Assembly (NCBI RefSeq): GCF_000615945.1
Contig: NZ_BAMO01000001.1
Location: 152,566-216,565 of the forward strand
DNA: 64,000 nt
DNA from: Caldalkalibacillus mannanilyticus JCM 10596
GTDB lineage: Bacteria; Bacillota; Bacilli; Caldalkalibacillales; JCM-10596
Direction of reading: 5' to 3'
The translations under genes and the position numbers were made by a program. This document shows, piece after piece, positions 1 through 8,756 of this stretch; within the stretch, counting starts at the first letter, position 1, and every line of letters begins with the position of its first letter. The notes under the pieces were generated by a model. It searched no databases and was not told the origin of the DNA. It saw only the letters and a list, made by a program, of their open reading frames with translations.

Positions 1-1371
1 GTCTTTGCACCTTCCACAGGAACGACCTGCATTCGTACAACCACCCACTTCATCGACTGTAGTTAAACCATTTGTATTAATGGCATCCACGATCGTTTTT
101 TTCGTCACACCATTACAGCCACAGACGAGCTCATCATCAGGCATGGAAGCAATATCCTCGCCGCCACCGCCTCCACCACAAGGGGTATGAAGTATTTGTG
201 TACTTGTCATTCCGGTTAAGTCCTCTTTTTTCAATAGCATCCGGAATAGCTTTTGACTATCGGATGTATCACCATATAAGACGATTCCAACGATGCAGTT
301 ATCGCGGATCAGAATCTTTTTATATACGCCGTCAAAACTATTGTGTATGACGATCGACTTCGTACGAGCATCTTCATTTATTTCCCCTGCGGAAAACAAG
401 TCGACGCCTGCTACTTTTAACTGTGTTCCTACAATTGATCCTTCGTAACGGGCAACATCATGATCAGTCAGTCTGGATGCCAGCACTTTGGCTTGCTCAT
501 AAAGGGGAGCGACTAATCCGTAGGTCACTTCTCGGTGCTCCGCACATTCTCCCACCGCAGAAACATGGGGAACGCTCGTTTCCATAAAGTCGTTGACAAC
601 AATTCCACGATTCACATAAATACCGCTTTGTTGTGCAAGCTCTGTGTTAGGTTTTATTCCCACAGCCATGACAACGAGGTCCGCCTCGATTTCGCTTCCA
701 TCTGTGAAGCGTAGACCAGTCACGCGCTCATTACCCAAGATTTCAGCGGTCTGCTTTTCCATAAAAAACTTCATTCCCTGTGCTTCCAACTCGTCTTTCA
801 ACATCGCACCAGCGGTTGCATCTAGCTGTCTTTCCATCAAGTGTGGCGACAAGTGTACAACACTTGCTTCCATTCCTAAGTTTAATAACCCTCTTGCTGC
901 TTCCAATCCGAGTAGTCCGCCACCAATGACAACTGCTTTTTTATATTGGCTCGCTACATTGATCATCATTTCACAATCGCTTATATCACGAAAACCGGTT
1001 ACACCTTCTTTCTCTGCACCTGGTATCGGTAAGATAAAGGAGGAGGAGCCTGTTGCGATAATGAGTTCATCATAGGATACAACTGTTCCTTTTTCTGAGA
1101 TTACGTGTTTCTGGTCGGTGTCAATCTGTACGATGGCTTCATTTACAAATAGATTAATCTTGTTTTCCTTATACCAATCCCACTCATTCATGATAATATC
1201 GTCGATCGTTGTGTCACCTTGCAATACGTTAGACAGTTTAATTCGATTATAATTCGGATAAGGTTCTGATCCGAAGATGGTGATGTTGTACATATCTTTA
1301 TTTTGTTGTAGCAATTCTTCAATCACGCGAATTCCAGCCATTCCATTCCCAATCATTACAAGTTGTTTCAT
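1..1371 (-). CDS. nirB: Nitrite reductase [NAD(P)H] large subunit NirB, N-terminal part (runs off the window)
   Basis: Start codon at 1371; the frame is open to base 1, so the C-terminus lies outside. The visible part has an N-terminal FAD-binding GxGxxG (IGNGMAG, residues 7-13), a second dinucleotide-binding motif for NAD(P)H (VVIGGGLLGLEAARGL, near residue 150), and a BFD-like [2Fe-2S] cysteine set (CGC near 420, then GGCTNAGRSCGRC). This order is that of assimilatory or anaerobic siroheme nitrite reductase, which reduces nitrite to ammonium in the cytoplasm. The siroheme half and any nirD would lie to the left. The upstream region has two Fnr/Rex-type boxes, which suggests low-oxygen induction. 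A stand-alone NAD(P)/FAD oxidoreductase with a BFD domain is a less likely alternative. Confidence 0.88.
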   Translation of the reverse strand, partial: MKQLVMIGNGMAGIRVIEELLQQNKDMYNITIFGSEPYPNYNRIKLSNVLQGDTTIDDIIMNEWDWYKENKINLFVNEAIVQIDTDQKHVISEKGTVVSYDELIIATGSSSFILPIPGAEKEGVTGFRDISDCEMMINVASQYKKAVVIGGGLLGLEAARGLLNLGMEASVVHLSPHLMERQLDATAGAMLKDELEAQGMKFFMEKQTAEILGNERVTGLRFTDGSEIEADLVVMAVGIKPNTELAQQSGIYVNRGIVVNDFMETSVPHVSAVGECAEHREVTYGLVAPLYEQAKVLASRLTDHDVARYEGSIVGTQLKVAGVDLFSAGEINEDARTKSIVIHNSFDGVYKKILIRDNCIVGIVLYGDTSDSQKLFRMLLKKEDLTGMTSTQILHTPCGGGGGGEDIASMPDDELVCGCNGVTKKTIVDAINTNGLTTVDEVGGCTNAGRSCGRCKD

Positions 1372-1438
1372 GGTATTCCCTCCAATAACGGATGTTTTCC
1401 GGAATTAATTTTTTATCTGTATCTGTTTATATATTTAT

Positions 1439-1507
1439 ATTATATGTAATTTTCTCGTTTGTTTGTGAAGTTTATCACAAAAAATGGAGTTTGTGATGAA
1501 TTTCACA
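1439..1507 (-). promoter_or_regulatory. nirB promoter with two Fnr/Rex-like boxes
   Basis: Reading the minus strand, a TATAAT lies at 1444-1439. Upstream are two copies of TGTGA-N6-TCACA, at 1464-1479 and 1492-1507, with centres 28 bp apart. If transcription starts about 7 bases after the -10 (near 1431), the proximal box is centred near -40, the geometry expected for Fnr/Crp-type activation. Both boxes also match the Rex operator TTGTGAA-N4-TTCACAA with one mismatch each, so the regulator cannot be decided from sequence. Confidence 0.65.
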
Positions 1508-1584
1508 AAACTGCCATTTTTCCAAATTCCTATTGGTTCGTAAATACTCTCGAAGTGAATAAGGAAATGGTTGGAATAAGCAAA

Positions 1585-1605
1585 GGCGACCATAAGGTGG
1601 TCGCC
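1585..1605 (-). terminator. Probable terminator of the 35-aa membrane peptide gene
   Basis: Eight-base perfect stem GGCGACCA/TGGTCGCC with a 5-base loop, followed on the minus strand by TTTGCTT. It lies 33 bases after the stop of the small gene at 1639-1746. An almost identical stem recurs at 10910-10928. Confidence 0.5.
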
Positions 1606-1638
1606 AAGTAAATTTCAGCACTTTACTCTATAAAGCAC

Positions 1639-1746
1639 TTAATTTTTATTCTTATTTTTTTCTTTATAGTACATGAGGGTCATGGTAACAGAATAGACAA
1701 TCAAGAAAGTAAACACAGTCAAAGAAAAAAAGGAAACATCCTCCAT
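1639..1746 (-). CDS. Small single-pass membrane protein (35 aa), unknown
   Basis: ATG at 1746 is preceded on the minus strand by GAGAGGAG at a good distance. The 35-residue product has one hydrophobic segment (about residues 6-27) and a basic, Asn/Lys-rich tail ending KEKNKNKN. A terminator-like hairpin follows the stop. I do not recognise a family. The RBS, composition and terminator support a real gene. It lies upstream of nirB on the same strand, but the nirB promoter lies between them. Confidence 0.5.
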   Translation of the reverse strand: MEDVSFFSLTVFTFLIVYSVTMTLMYYKEKNKNKN

Positions 1747-2010
1747 CTAAATAACTCCTCTCATTGTCAATTTTCCTTACTATTCACAACCAACTTGGTG
1801 GTACCTGAGTAAACATCGTGCTCCTGCCTCTATATTAATTCTTAGTATACATTTTTTCCAGATTAATGTTTCTTCTTGTTAATAAAAGGGAATATAGATC
1901 TAGACAATATAGTGTAAAAACCCACACTTTTTTTCTTGAGGCTAAATATATAGAATTTTCTGCCGATATAATGCATAAATAGCATGTATCTTCAGTTGGG
2001 AGGGATTCAA

Positions 2011-2217
2011 ATGTTAAAGCTAAAAAATGTACAGGTGCGTATCGTTGATCAAGAGAAGAAAATAGATCCCTTGCTGGTCTTGAGTGAAGCTGAATGTGCT
2101 GTATTTTTTCATCAGAAAAAGATATTAGAAGAAGAATATGGAGTCGAGTTCACAGTTGAAGAGTGGAATTTTGCAATCGAGGTTCTTTTAGAGGAAGCCT
2201 TTAATGGCGCAAAATAA
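2011..2217 (+). CDS. Hypothetical protein (68 aa)
   Basis: The ATG at 2011 has GGGAGGG 8-14 bases upstream; an in-frame ATG at 1984 lacks a ribosome binding site and is not preferred. The product is small, acidic and probably soluble, with no signal peptide or membrane segment and a predicted helical second half (EAECAVFFHQKKILEEEYG). No family recognised. It stands alone between the nirB region and the DUF2339 gene. A TATAAT at 1967-1972 lacks a matching -35. Confidence 0.5.
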   Translation: MLKLKNVQVRIVDQEKKIDPLLVLSEAECAVFFHQKKILEEEYGVEFTVEEWNFAIEVLLEEAFNGAK

Positions 2218-2528
2218 ACATTTGTTATCCTAATGAAAGAAAACCAGTATACATAGGTGTAGTTATCCATACATAGGTTTGATCATAATGCCCTTTTTTA
2301 GCCGTAGTATCTTGAATATTCAACGAGCTAATAAGGGCTCTTCCTTTGTACTTTAAAATTGTAATCTAGGAGTAAGACCAGGTACTAATATAAGTTGGTA
2401 CTGCTCAAACAGAATCATTTCAAGTATGATTAGAGATGAAAAGAAAATGAGGAAATGGGCAGTAGGAAATAGAATAATTAGCTTTACAATGATGATGTCA
2501 GTAGACATGAGATAATGGAGTGTGTGAT
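2218..2528. other. Intergenic stretch without a recognisable gene
   Basis: About 310 bases between the 68-aa ORF and the DUF2339 gene. It is AT-rich with no ORF of supported coding potential and no strong hairpin. A weak GCCCTT...AAGGGC pairing spans roughly 2290-2340. Nothing else is seen apart from the RBS of the next gene. Confidence 0.4.
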
Positions 2529-4213
2529 ATGGAACAGGAAAAAAGAATTGAGGAGTTAGAAAGAAAAGTATCCAAGCTTGAAAAAGAAATGGAAGAGATC
2601 AAGCAGGGTCAGATTCAGAGAAATCAAACGTTCTCCCCACTTCGTCAGGAAAACATAGAGAGGCAAGTGAAAACAGCTGATAGGGGAAGAATAGAGAATA
2701 AGCTGTCCCAGCCAGCGGTGAAAGAAACCCAACCACCGATTGATTGGGAGCATCAAATCGGGCGAGTATGGCTACCACGTATCTTTATTTTTGTTTTGCT
2801 ATTAGGGGTTATTTGGGGTTTTATCGCAGCAGTAGAAGGTGGCTTTATTAACGAACAGGTCAGAATTTTACTGGGAGTGCTTGGTGCAGGAGCGATGATT
2901 GTTCTTGGTGAGAAACAAATCAAAAACAATAGGAAGGCACTAGGGCAAGTCTTATTAGGCGGAGCGATTGGTTTATTGATGCTGACAACATTCGCAGCAC
3001 ATCTCTTATATGGTCTAATTGGAGCATCTTTTGCGTTTATCTTGAATATTGGTTGGATAGTCGGTGGAATGTATGCAGCATATAGGCATAAATCGGAAGT
3101 ATTAGCGATCCTTTCAGCCATTGCAGGAACGCTTGTTCCTTTCTTGATTCAATCGGATCAACCCAGTGTAGAGATTTTCACAGCCTATGAAGTAGCTTTG
3201 TATGGCGGGTTCCTCTTTTTTGCCTTAAAACAACAGTATAGCAAGCTTTATTACACTTCTGCTATCCTGCTTCATGTCGCTTTTCTGATCTTTAGTATCC
3301 ATGTTTACGATTTTTCGTATGAAATATTAGCTTTTGGAGCTATTGTCCAGCATCTGTTGCTAGTAGCAGCATTCATGCAAAAAAATCTAAATCTAAGGCA
3401 GCAAATGGGTGTGTTATTTTCAAGCTTTGTTTTGACTACGATTTGGATGAGAGTTGGATTTGGAGATCCTTATTTTGAATGGGCGGTCCTAGGGTCTTTT
3501 CTCTTATATTTGGCGGTGGGATATGTATTAAGAGAGAAGAAGGAAGATCGCCTCCCTATTGCCTTATCCATTGCAAGCTATTCTCTCATGATCTATTTGA
3601 TTACGGTCATAGAGCTGGAATGGATGGTTATCCTGCTTCTAGTAGAAGGGGTGATTGCCTTCTATATTGGATATTTAGTCAACTCTAGACTGCAAAAAGT
3701 GACGGGGAGCTTGATTTATCTCCTAGGTGGATTCTTGGCTTTACCTTTGATATTTGAAGAACTTTCTGCTATCCTCTCTGTTGAAACATTGACTTGGATC
3801 GTATTCTTAGCTTCTCTTAAAGGGCTTGATCTGATTCTTACGAAATATGATCAGGAACCTGCCAAGGGCTATAAGATAAATTCGTTTATTTATGTGATTC
3901 TTGCTTTATCATGCTGATCTTTATTACGCAGTTAGCCATGTATTTTACGGAAGGTGTGGCAGAGCATATTCAGCATTTAGTAATCTCCTTCTCTTGGGCT
4001 CTATATGCCATAGCTGGGGTTCTCTATGGGGTGATGAGAAGCAAAAAGAACGTGCGTGTTTTTGGAGTCGGCTTGCTCTTTTTCACTCTGCTAAAAATCA
4101 TTTTTGTTGATTTGCCGAATGTCCCTCTTTTTATCAGAGCCATTTTATTTATAGGGTTAGGAGCAATTGGAATCTTTATGTCTAGAATGTATTATTCGAA
4201 AAAATCCACGTAA
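2529..4213 (+). pseudogene. DUF2339-type multi-pass membrane protein (frameshifted)
   Basis: I chose ATG 2529 because GGAG lies 8 bases upstream; an in-frame GTG at 2520 overlaps that RBS. The N-terminus (about residues 1-50) is a charged coiled coil, followed by many closely spaced hydrophobic helices typical of the DUF2339 family of predicted membrane proteins of unknown function. The first frame stops at 3917 just after ILALS. The same type of sequence continues one base back in phase (LIFITQLAMYF... to 4213) and ends in the hydrophobic C-terminus expected of the family. One missing base near 3908-3912 would restore a protein of about 560 residues. A terminator follows at 4247. Confidence 0.7.
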
Positions 4214-4246
4214 ACATTAAAGAAAATACACATTATATATCGATTG

Positions 4247-4285
4247 AGAAGTGCTCTTCTATTTAAGGAGGCACTTCTTTTTTTA
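4247..4285 (+). terminator. Rho-independent terminator after the DUF2339 gene
   Basis: Stem AGAAGTGC (4247-4254) pairs with GCACTTCT (4271-4278) and runs into a T tract. Confidence 0.7.
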
Positions 4286-4293
4286 CTGAATAG

Positions 4294-4339
4294 GAAAGTA
4301 TAAATTTTTGTATAATCTCTAACAAAAATTTATACTTTC
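4294..4339. repeat. Perfect 18-bp inverted repeat
   Basis: The 18-base arm at 4294-4311 (GAAAGTATAAATTTTTGT) is exactly complementary to 4322-4339, with a 10-base loop. It is AT-rich, lacks a following T tract, and lies after the terminator and before the germination operon. It may be an operator, a cruciform or a remnant of an element; function is not known. Confidence 0.6.
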
Positions 4340-4348
4340 TGGCAGCAT

Positions 4349-4411
4349 GAAAAGCTTCCTCTAAAGAAGGACTAGACGACATCTTCGAAAGGGCTTCGGT
4401 AGAAGCTTTTC
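4349..4411. repeat. 10-bp inverted repeat upstream of the ger operon
   Basis: GAAAAGCTTC (4349-4358) is mirrored by GAAGCTTTTC (4402-4411) across 43 bases. It follows directly on the 18-bp inverted repeat and ends about 80 bases before the first gene of the germination operon, so it could shape the leader or an operator. Confidence 0.4.
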
Positions 4412-4494
4412 TTACTCCATAGAATCAAGCACATATATTTCCATAAAATGAGCAGGATACAGGTAGGAGTCTTTTATGGAGAAAGGAGTGTACG

Positions 4495-4713
4495 ATGGTT
4501 ACTCTGGGAACGGCCTTAACCTTTATCTTTTTTTTCTTACTAATCATATCAATCGATGCCTTTTTATTTGATCTTCCTTTTATAGAAGCCGTAGAGGTGC
4601 TATATATTAACAATGTCATGATGAGAAAAGGAATCATGTTTGGAACTCTCATCAGTATCTTTATTATGGCTATTCTTATTGATTATCGCCGAAGTCAATC
4701 GAAGCAATCATGA
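4495..4713 (+). CDS. Small two-TM protein, possible germinant-receptor D-type subunit
   Basis: ATG 4495 has AAAGGAG six bases upstream. The 72-residue product has two hydrophobic segments (about residues 4-24 and 45-64) and a short basic tail. It is the first gene of a cluster with gerB, gerA and gerC homologues. In some Bacillus species a small two-helix protein of about this size is encoded with GerA-type receptors and modulates germination (the D subunit). The role is inferred from size, topology and position; no sequence signature is decisive. Confidence 0.5.
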   Translation: MVTLGTALTFIFFFLLIISIDAFLFDLPFIEAVEVLYINNVMMRKGIMFGTLISIFIMAILIDYRRSQSKQS

Positions 4714-4741
4714 AATTGAACAAGAAAGGGGAATGTTGGGA

Positions 4742-5857
4742 ATGAATGAATTCGTAGAAAAAATAAATATGTGGCAATTATTTGTTCTCATCATTGTTTT
4801 TGAAATTGGTTCAGCAGTGGTTGTGGGAATCGCTACAGAAGCAGGGCGTGATGCGTGGCTTGCTATTTTACTCGCTACGGGAATTGGTTTACTGCTGATT
4901 CGATTGTTTATCTATATTCTTTCAGCTAAAAAAGGGAAGAATCTATTTGAGATTATGGAGCTGATTCTGGGAAAGTATGTCACTCTATTTATTACCGGAG
5001 CCTATATCCTTTATTTTTTGTATATTGCTTCAAGGGTGCTTCGTGATTTCTTAGAGCTGTTAGTTACGGATGTTTTCCCCAACACGCCTATTGAAGTGAT
5101 GAGCATCCTCTTTATGCTTGTTGTAATCTATATCTTATATTTAGGACCAGAAGTGTTAGCAAGAACCACAGAGATATTTTTTCCCTACATTCTCTTGTTA
5201 CTATTCGTCATTCCAATCTTTCTGATGGTCGGGGAAGAGGTTCAGCTAGATTATTTAAAACCTGTCTTGGCAGAAGGCTTTAAACCTATTATTAATGCTA
5301 TTTTCCCAGCTTTGATTGGTTTTCCCTTTGGTGAAACGATTGTATTTACCTTACTTATGTCTTCTGTCACCAATGCAAAGCACCTACCGAGAGTAGGGAT
5401 GGGGGCAATTCTTCTCTCAGGACTGATTCTATCCTTTTTCACTTTTCTAAAGCTTACTGTATTAGGTGAAGACATGTCCTCAAGAGCTACCTTTCCTCTC
5501 TTGAATGCCACGAGAGAAATATCCTTGGCTAACTTTATTGAACGCTTAGATCCTCTCGTCGTGTTCATTATGATGCTAGGAATTTTCGTTAAAGTGAGTG
5601 TGTTCTTTTTTGGAGGATTGAAAGGGCTGGAATATATCTTTCATATTCCCTTTCGTTACTTTTCTCTGCCAATTGGAATTATCTTAGCCTTATTCGCTGT
5701 CTTGATCTCTTCTGATTTTGCTGAGCATATCGAAGAAGGATTAGAGTTTGTCCCTATGTATTTACATATCCCTTTCCAGGTAGTCATTCCTCTCCTATTA
5801 GGTGGACTTGTAGTTTGGATGAAAAAAAAGAAAGGAGTGTATAGCAGAAGTGTATAA
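4742..5857 (+). CDS. Spore germination permease, GerAB/GerKB family (B subunit)
   Basis: About 371 residues with ten or so hydrophobic helices in the pattern of the GerB group of the amino acid/polyamine/cation transporter superfamily. The family forms the integral-membrane subunit of nutrient germinant receptors in the spore inner membrane. I chose ATG 4742, ten bases after AAAGGGG; ATG 4733 is only one base from that RBS. The stop overlaps the start of gerA, consistent with coupled translation in a D-B-A-C operon. Order differs from the A-B-C layout of B. subtilis gerA. Germinant specificity cannot be read from sequence. Confidence 0.85.
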   Translation: MNEFVEKINMWQLFVLIIVFEIGSAVVVGIATEAGRDAWLAILLATGIGLLLIRLFIYILSAKKGKNLFEIMELILGKYVTLFITGAYILYFLYIASRVLRDFLELLVTDVFPNTPIEVMSILFMLVVIYILYLGPEVLARTTEIFFPYILLLLFVIPIFLMVGEEVQLDYLKPVLAEGFKPIINAIFPALIGFPFGETIVFTLLMSSVTNAKHLPRVGMGAILLSGLILSFFTFLKLTVLGEDMSSRATFPLLNATREISLANFIERLDPLVVFIMMLGIFVKVSVFFFGGLKGLEYIFHIPFRYFSLPIGIILALFAVLISSDFAEHIEEGLEFVPMYLHIPFQVVIPLLLGGLVVWMKKKKGVYSRSV

Positions 5858-7429
5858 AAAGTGGCGAAAGAAACGGCAAGGTCGGAACAAAGAAAACCAT
5901 AAAAATAGGGATTCTGAGCATACGCCCATTGACCTTCATCTTCAAGATTTTAAAGACAAAATACAGCAAACCTTTGTCAATTCGGCTGATTTATTTATCG
6001 AGGAAATGAAGGTGGTGGATCAGAGAGGCTTGCTCATCTATTTATCAACCATGACGGATTCAGTGGTGGTTACAGAAAAAGTGGTGAACCCCCTACTCTC
6101 CATAGAGGAGAAGCAAGCTACTGTGTACTCTCAAGAGGATTGGGAAGAGATTGGTCATGAGCTCTTTTCGGGAACACAGCATACCTTCATAGAGTGCGAA
6201 AAGGAAGTGGTGACAAGCATCCTACAGGGCTATGCCATCTTGTATCTCGAAGGAATGACAAGAGTGCTGTCTCTGCGTGTTCATCATGTAGAGTATCGTT
6301 CACTTGAAGAGCCTAGCACACAGACAGTTGTCAGAGGACCTAAGGATGGCTTTACGGAGAATTTAGATACCAATCTCAGCTTGATAAGAAGAAGAATTAA
6401 GAATTCTTCTCTCTGTTTTGAAGCCCATACGTTGGGAAGTGAAACTGCGACAAATGTTCACATCGCTTATCTGGATGGGGTAGCGAATAAAAAAATAGTG
6501 GAAGAGGTACGTTCAAGGCTTATGTCAATCAAGACTCATGCCGTCTTTGAATCTTCGAATATCGAGGAATTTATAGTCGATAAGACATTTACGCCTTTTC
6601 CTTTAATTTATAATACAGAGCGCCCTGATTGTGTGTCCGCCCATCTCATAGAAGGAAGGTAGCCATATTTATTGATGGTTCTCCTTTTGTCCTCACGATG
6701 CCTAGTACTTTTGCTGAGTTCCTATCTTCTACAGAGGATTATTATCAGCCGTTTATGATGGGAAGCTTTATCCGCTTGATTCGTTACCTTTCCTTTCTTG
6801 TCACTCTGCTCTTTCCAGCTGTCTATGTCGCGATTATCACCTTTCATCATGATATGATTCCTACTACACTGCTGATTAGTGTTATGGCGCAGCGGGAGGC
6901 GGTCCCATTTCCCGCTGTTGTTGAAGCTCTAATAATGGAAATTACGTTTGAAATATTGCGTGAGGCTGGTGTTCGAATGCCCAGAGCCGTCGGAGGCACA
7001 ATTTCGATCGTAGGGGGCTTGGTCATTGGACAAGCGGCTGTGGAAGCGGGAGTTGTTTCGCAGTTCATGGTGATTGTGGTTGCTCTTACGGCGATGGCTA
7101 GCTTTGTTACTCCTGTCCATACCTTTGCCATCGCCTCTCGTTTATTACGTTTTATTTATATCATTTTGGGTGGAGCACTAGGGTTATATGGGATTCTGCT
7201 TGGTTTGATTATCTTAGTGGGTCACTTAACAAGTCTACGTTCCTTTGGCATTCCCTACATGGTTCCCTTTGCTCCATTTGTTCTAAGTGAGCATAAAGAT
7301 GTGTGGGTCAGGTTTCCGATGTGGGCAATGAAAAAGAGAGCCCCTTCTCTCAAGACAGAGGCACCCTTCTTGCAACCTCATGCTGAGCCTCCAGAGCCTC
7401 CACCGCCGAGAAGAAGGAGGAGAAGATGA
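5850..7429 (+). pseudogene. Spore germination protein GerA family (A subunit), frameshifted
   Basis: GTG 5850 overlaps the end of gerB and has AAAGGAG 11-17 bases upstream. The N-terminal soluble domain (about residues 1-268) and the following membrane domain are typical of GerA/GerKA proteins, but the frame stops at 6660-6662. The family motif EGRVAIFIDGSPFVL is split exactly there: LIEGR ends the first frame, and VAIFIDGSPFV continues one base back. One missing G in AAGG|TAGCC would restore about 525 residues. The C-terminus carries a Pro-rich, then Arg-rich tail (PPPPRRRRRR). The last codon overlaps the gerC start (ATGA). Confidence 0.85.
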
Positions 7430-8619
7430 AAAAAATAGGGTTCTTTCTCTGTATCTTTCTCTCCCTTTTTTTTACAACAGGGTGTTGGGATCGCTATGAG
7501 CTAAACGAAATCTCGATTATTACTGGTATGGCAATAGATAAGGGTGAAACACATAAATACAAATTAACAGTGGAGGCACTCAATCCAGTTTCTCTTAATC
7601 CGATGATTGGGGGAGGAGATGACACAGCTTCCGTTACCTTTGAAATAGAAGGGAATAGCATTGCTGAATTGCATGATAAAATCAATAAGGGATATACTCG
7701 CAGAACTCTTCTTTCTCATATGCGACTCGTCGTGATCAGTGAGGAATTTGGAAGAGAGGGGATGCTAGAGTTCCTTGATTTTATGGAGCGAAACCGAGAA
7801 ATTCGAAATGATTTCAACATCGTTTTGGCAGAAGGGTCCCCTGCTTCTGAGGTATTAAAAATAACCTATCATCTTCAGAAGGTTTCCACTTTGAAACTTT
7901 TTAGACAGCTACAAACCATGGATGAAGAGTGGGGGGGAATTCCAGATGTGCGCCTCAAGGATATGATTCGGGCATTAACGTCTCCTGGACGGGAGCCTGT
8001 GATGACAACAGTTCGAATCAAGGGATCTCCAGAAAAAGGGAATGATGCCCAAAACATAAGGAAAGTTGATCCTGATGCGATTGTTGTCTTAGATGGAATT
8101 AGCATCTTTAAAGAATTTAATTATCTAGGAGGACTTTCTCTAAATGATGCCAGAAATTATATGTGGCTGAATAATCAACTAGATAAGACGACCCTGACGA
8201 TTCCTTGTGAAAATGAAAAAATCACTACAATCCGAATTGTTGATACGAGAACTAAGGTAGAAGCAAAGTACAAAGAGGGGATTCCTCATTTTGTAGTAAA
8301 GGTGGAGAACAAAGCTCAGATGCAAGCGTATCAATGTAAGGAAGATTACACGAAGCCTGAGATATATAATAAGTATAATATTGCCTTCTCTCGTGCGATT
8401 GAAAAAGAACTGAAGAAAACGATCCAAACAGTGCAAGAAAAATATAAAGTTGATATTTTTGGTTTTGGCGAGCATATGGAAAGGCAGGACTACCAAAATT
8501 TTAAGAAGGTGAAGGATCAGTGGAATGAGGAATTTGCAAAAGCAGAGGTAGAGGTGCAGGTAATGACCAGAATACGTCGATCAGGATTAACAACAAAATC
8601 CTTCTTAGGTGAGTTGTGA
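7426..8619 (+). CDS. Ger(x)C family spore germination lipoprotein (C subunit)
   Basis: 397 residues starting with a lipoprotein signal peptide: basic N-terminus, hydrophobic stretch, then TTGCWDR with the lipobox cysteine near residue 20. The WDRYELNEI motif right after the cysteine and the overall length are hallmarks of GerAC/GerKC proteins, which are anchored to the outer face of the spore inner membrane and needed for receptor function. Its ATG overlaps the stop of gerA, so it is the last gene of the operon. A hairpin follows at 8659. The gene is intact, unlike its gerA neighbour. Confidence 0.9.
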   Translation: MKKIGFFLCIFLSLFFTTGCWDRYELNEISIITGMAIDKGETHKYKLTVEALNPVSLNPMIGGGDDTASVTFEIEGNSIAELHDKINKGYTRRTLLSHMRLVVISEEFGREGMLEFLDFMERNREIRNDFNIVLAEGSPASEVLKITYHLQKVSTLKLFRQLQTMDEEWGGIPDVRLKDMIRALTSPGREPVMTTVRIKGSPEKGNDAQNIRKVDPDAIVVLDGISIFKEFNYLGGLSLNDARNYMWLNNQLDKTTLTIPCENEKITTIRIVDTRTKVEAKYKEGIPHFVVKVENKAQMQAYQCKEDYTKPEIYNKYNIAFSRAIEKELKKTIQTVQEKYKVDIFGFGEHMERQDYQNFKKVKDQWNEEFAKAEVEVQVMTRIRRSGLTTKSFLGEL

Positions 8620-8658
8620 AATGGTTTTCTTATACTAAGGTCATGATTTCTAAGGACA

Positions 8659-8700
8659 TGATCAAGGTGGAGGGGAATTTCACCCCTCTTACATTGATCA
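8659..8700. terminator. Hairpin between convergent gerC and rocA
   Basis: Outer arms TGATCAA/TTGATCA and inner arms AGGGG/CCCCT form a two-part hairpin between the convergent genes. There is no strong T tract on either strand, so terminator function is likely but not proven. Confidence 0.45.
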
Positions 8701-8756
8701 AAAAATAAGAATAGCTAGATATTGAATCTCTGTAGAATAGTATAATAGTAATACGA

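Noticed and set aside
1967..1972. TATAAT upstream of the 68-aa ORF
   Set aside because: No -35 at 16-18 bases; the nearest TTGAGG is 25 bases away, so no promoter is called.
6847..7131. Long minus-strand open frame opposite gerA
   Set aside because: It is a shadow of the gerA membrane domain, with no RBS and no protein-like composition.
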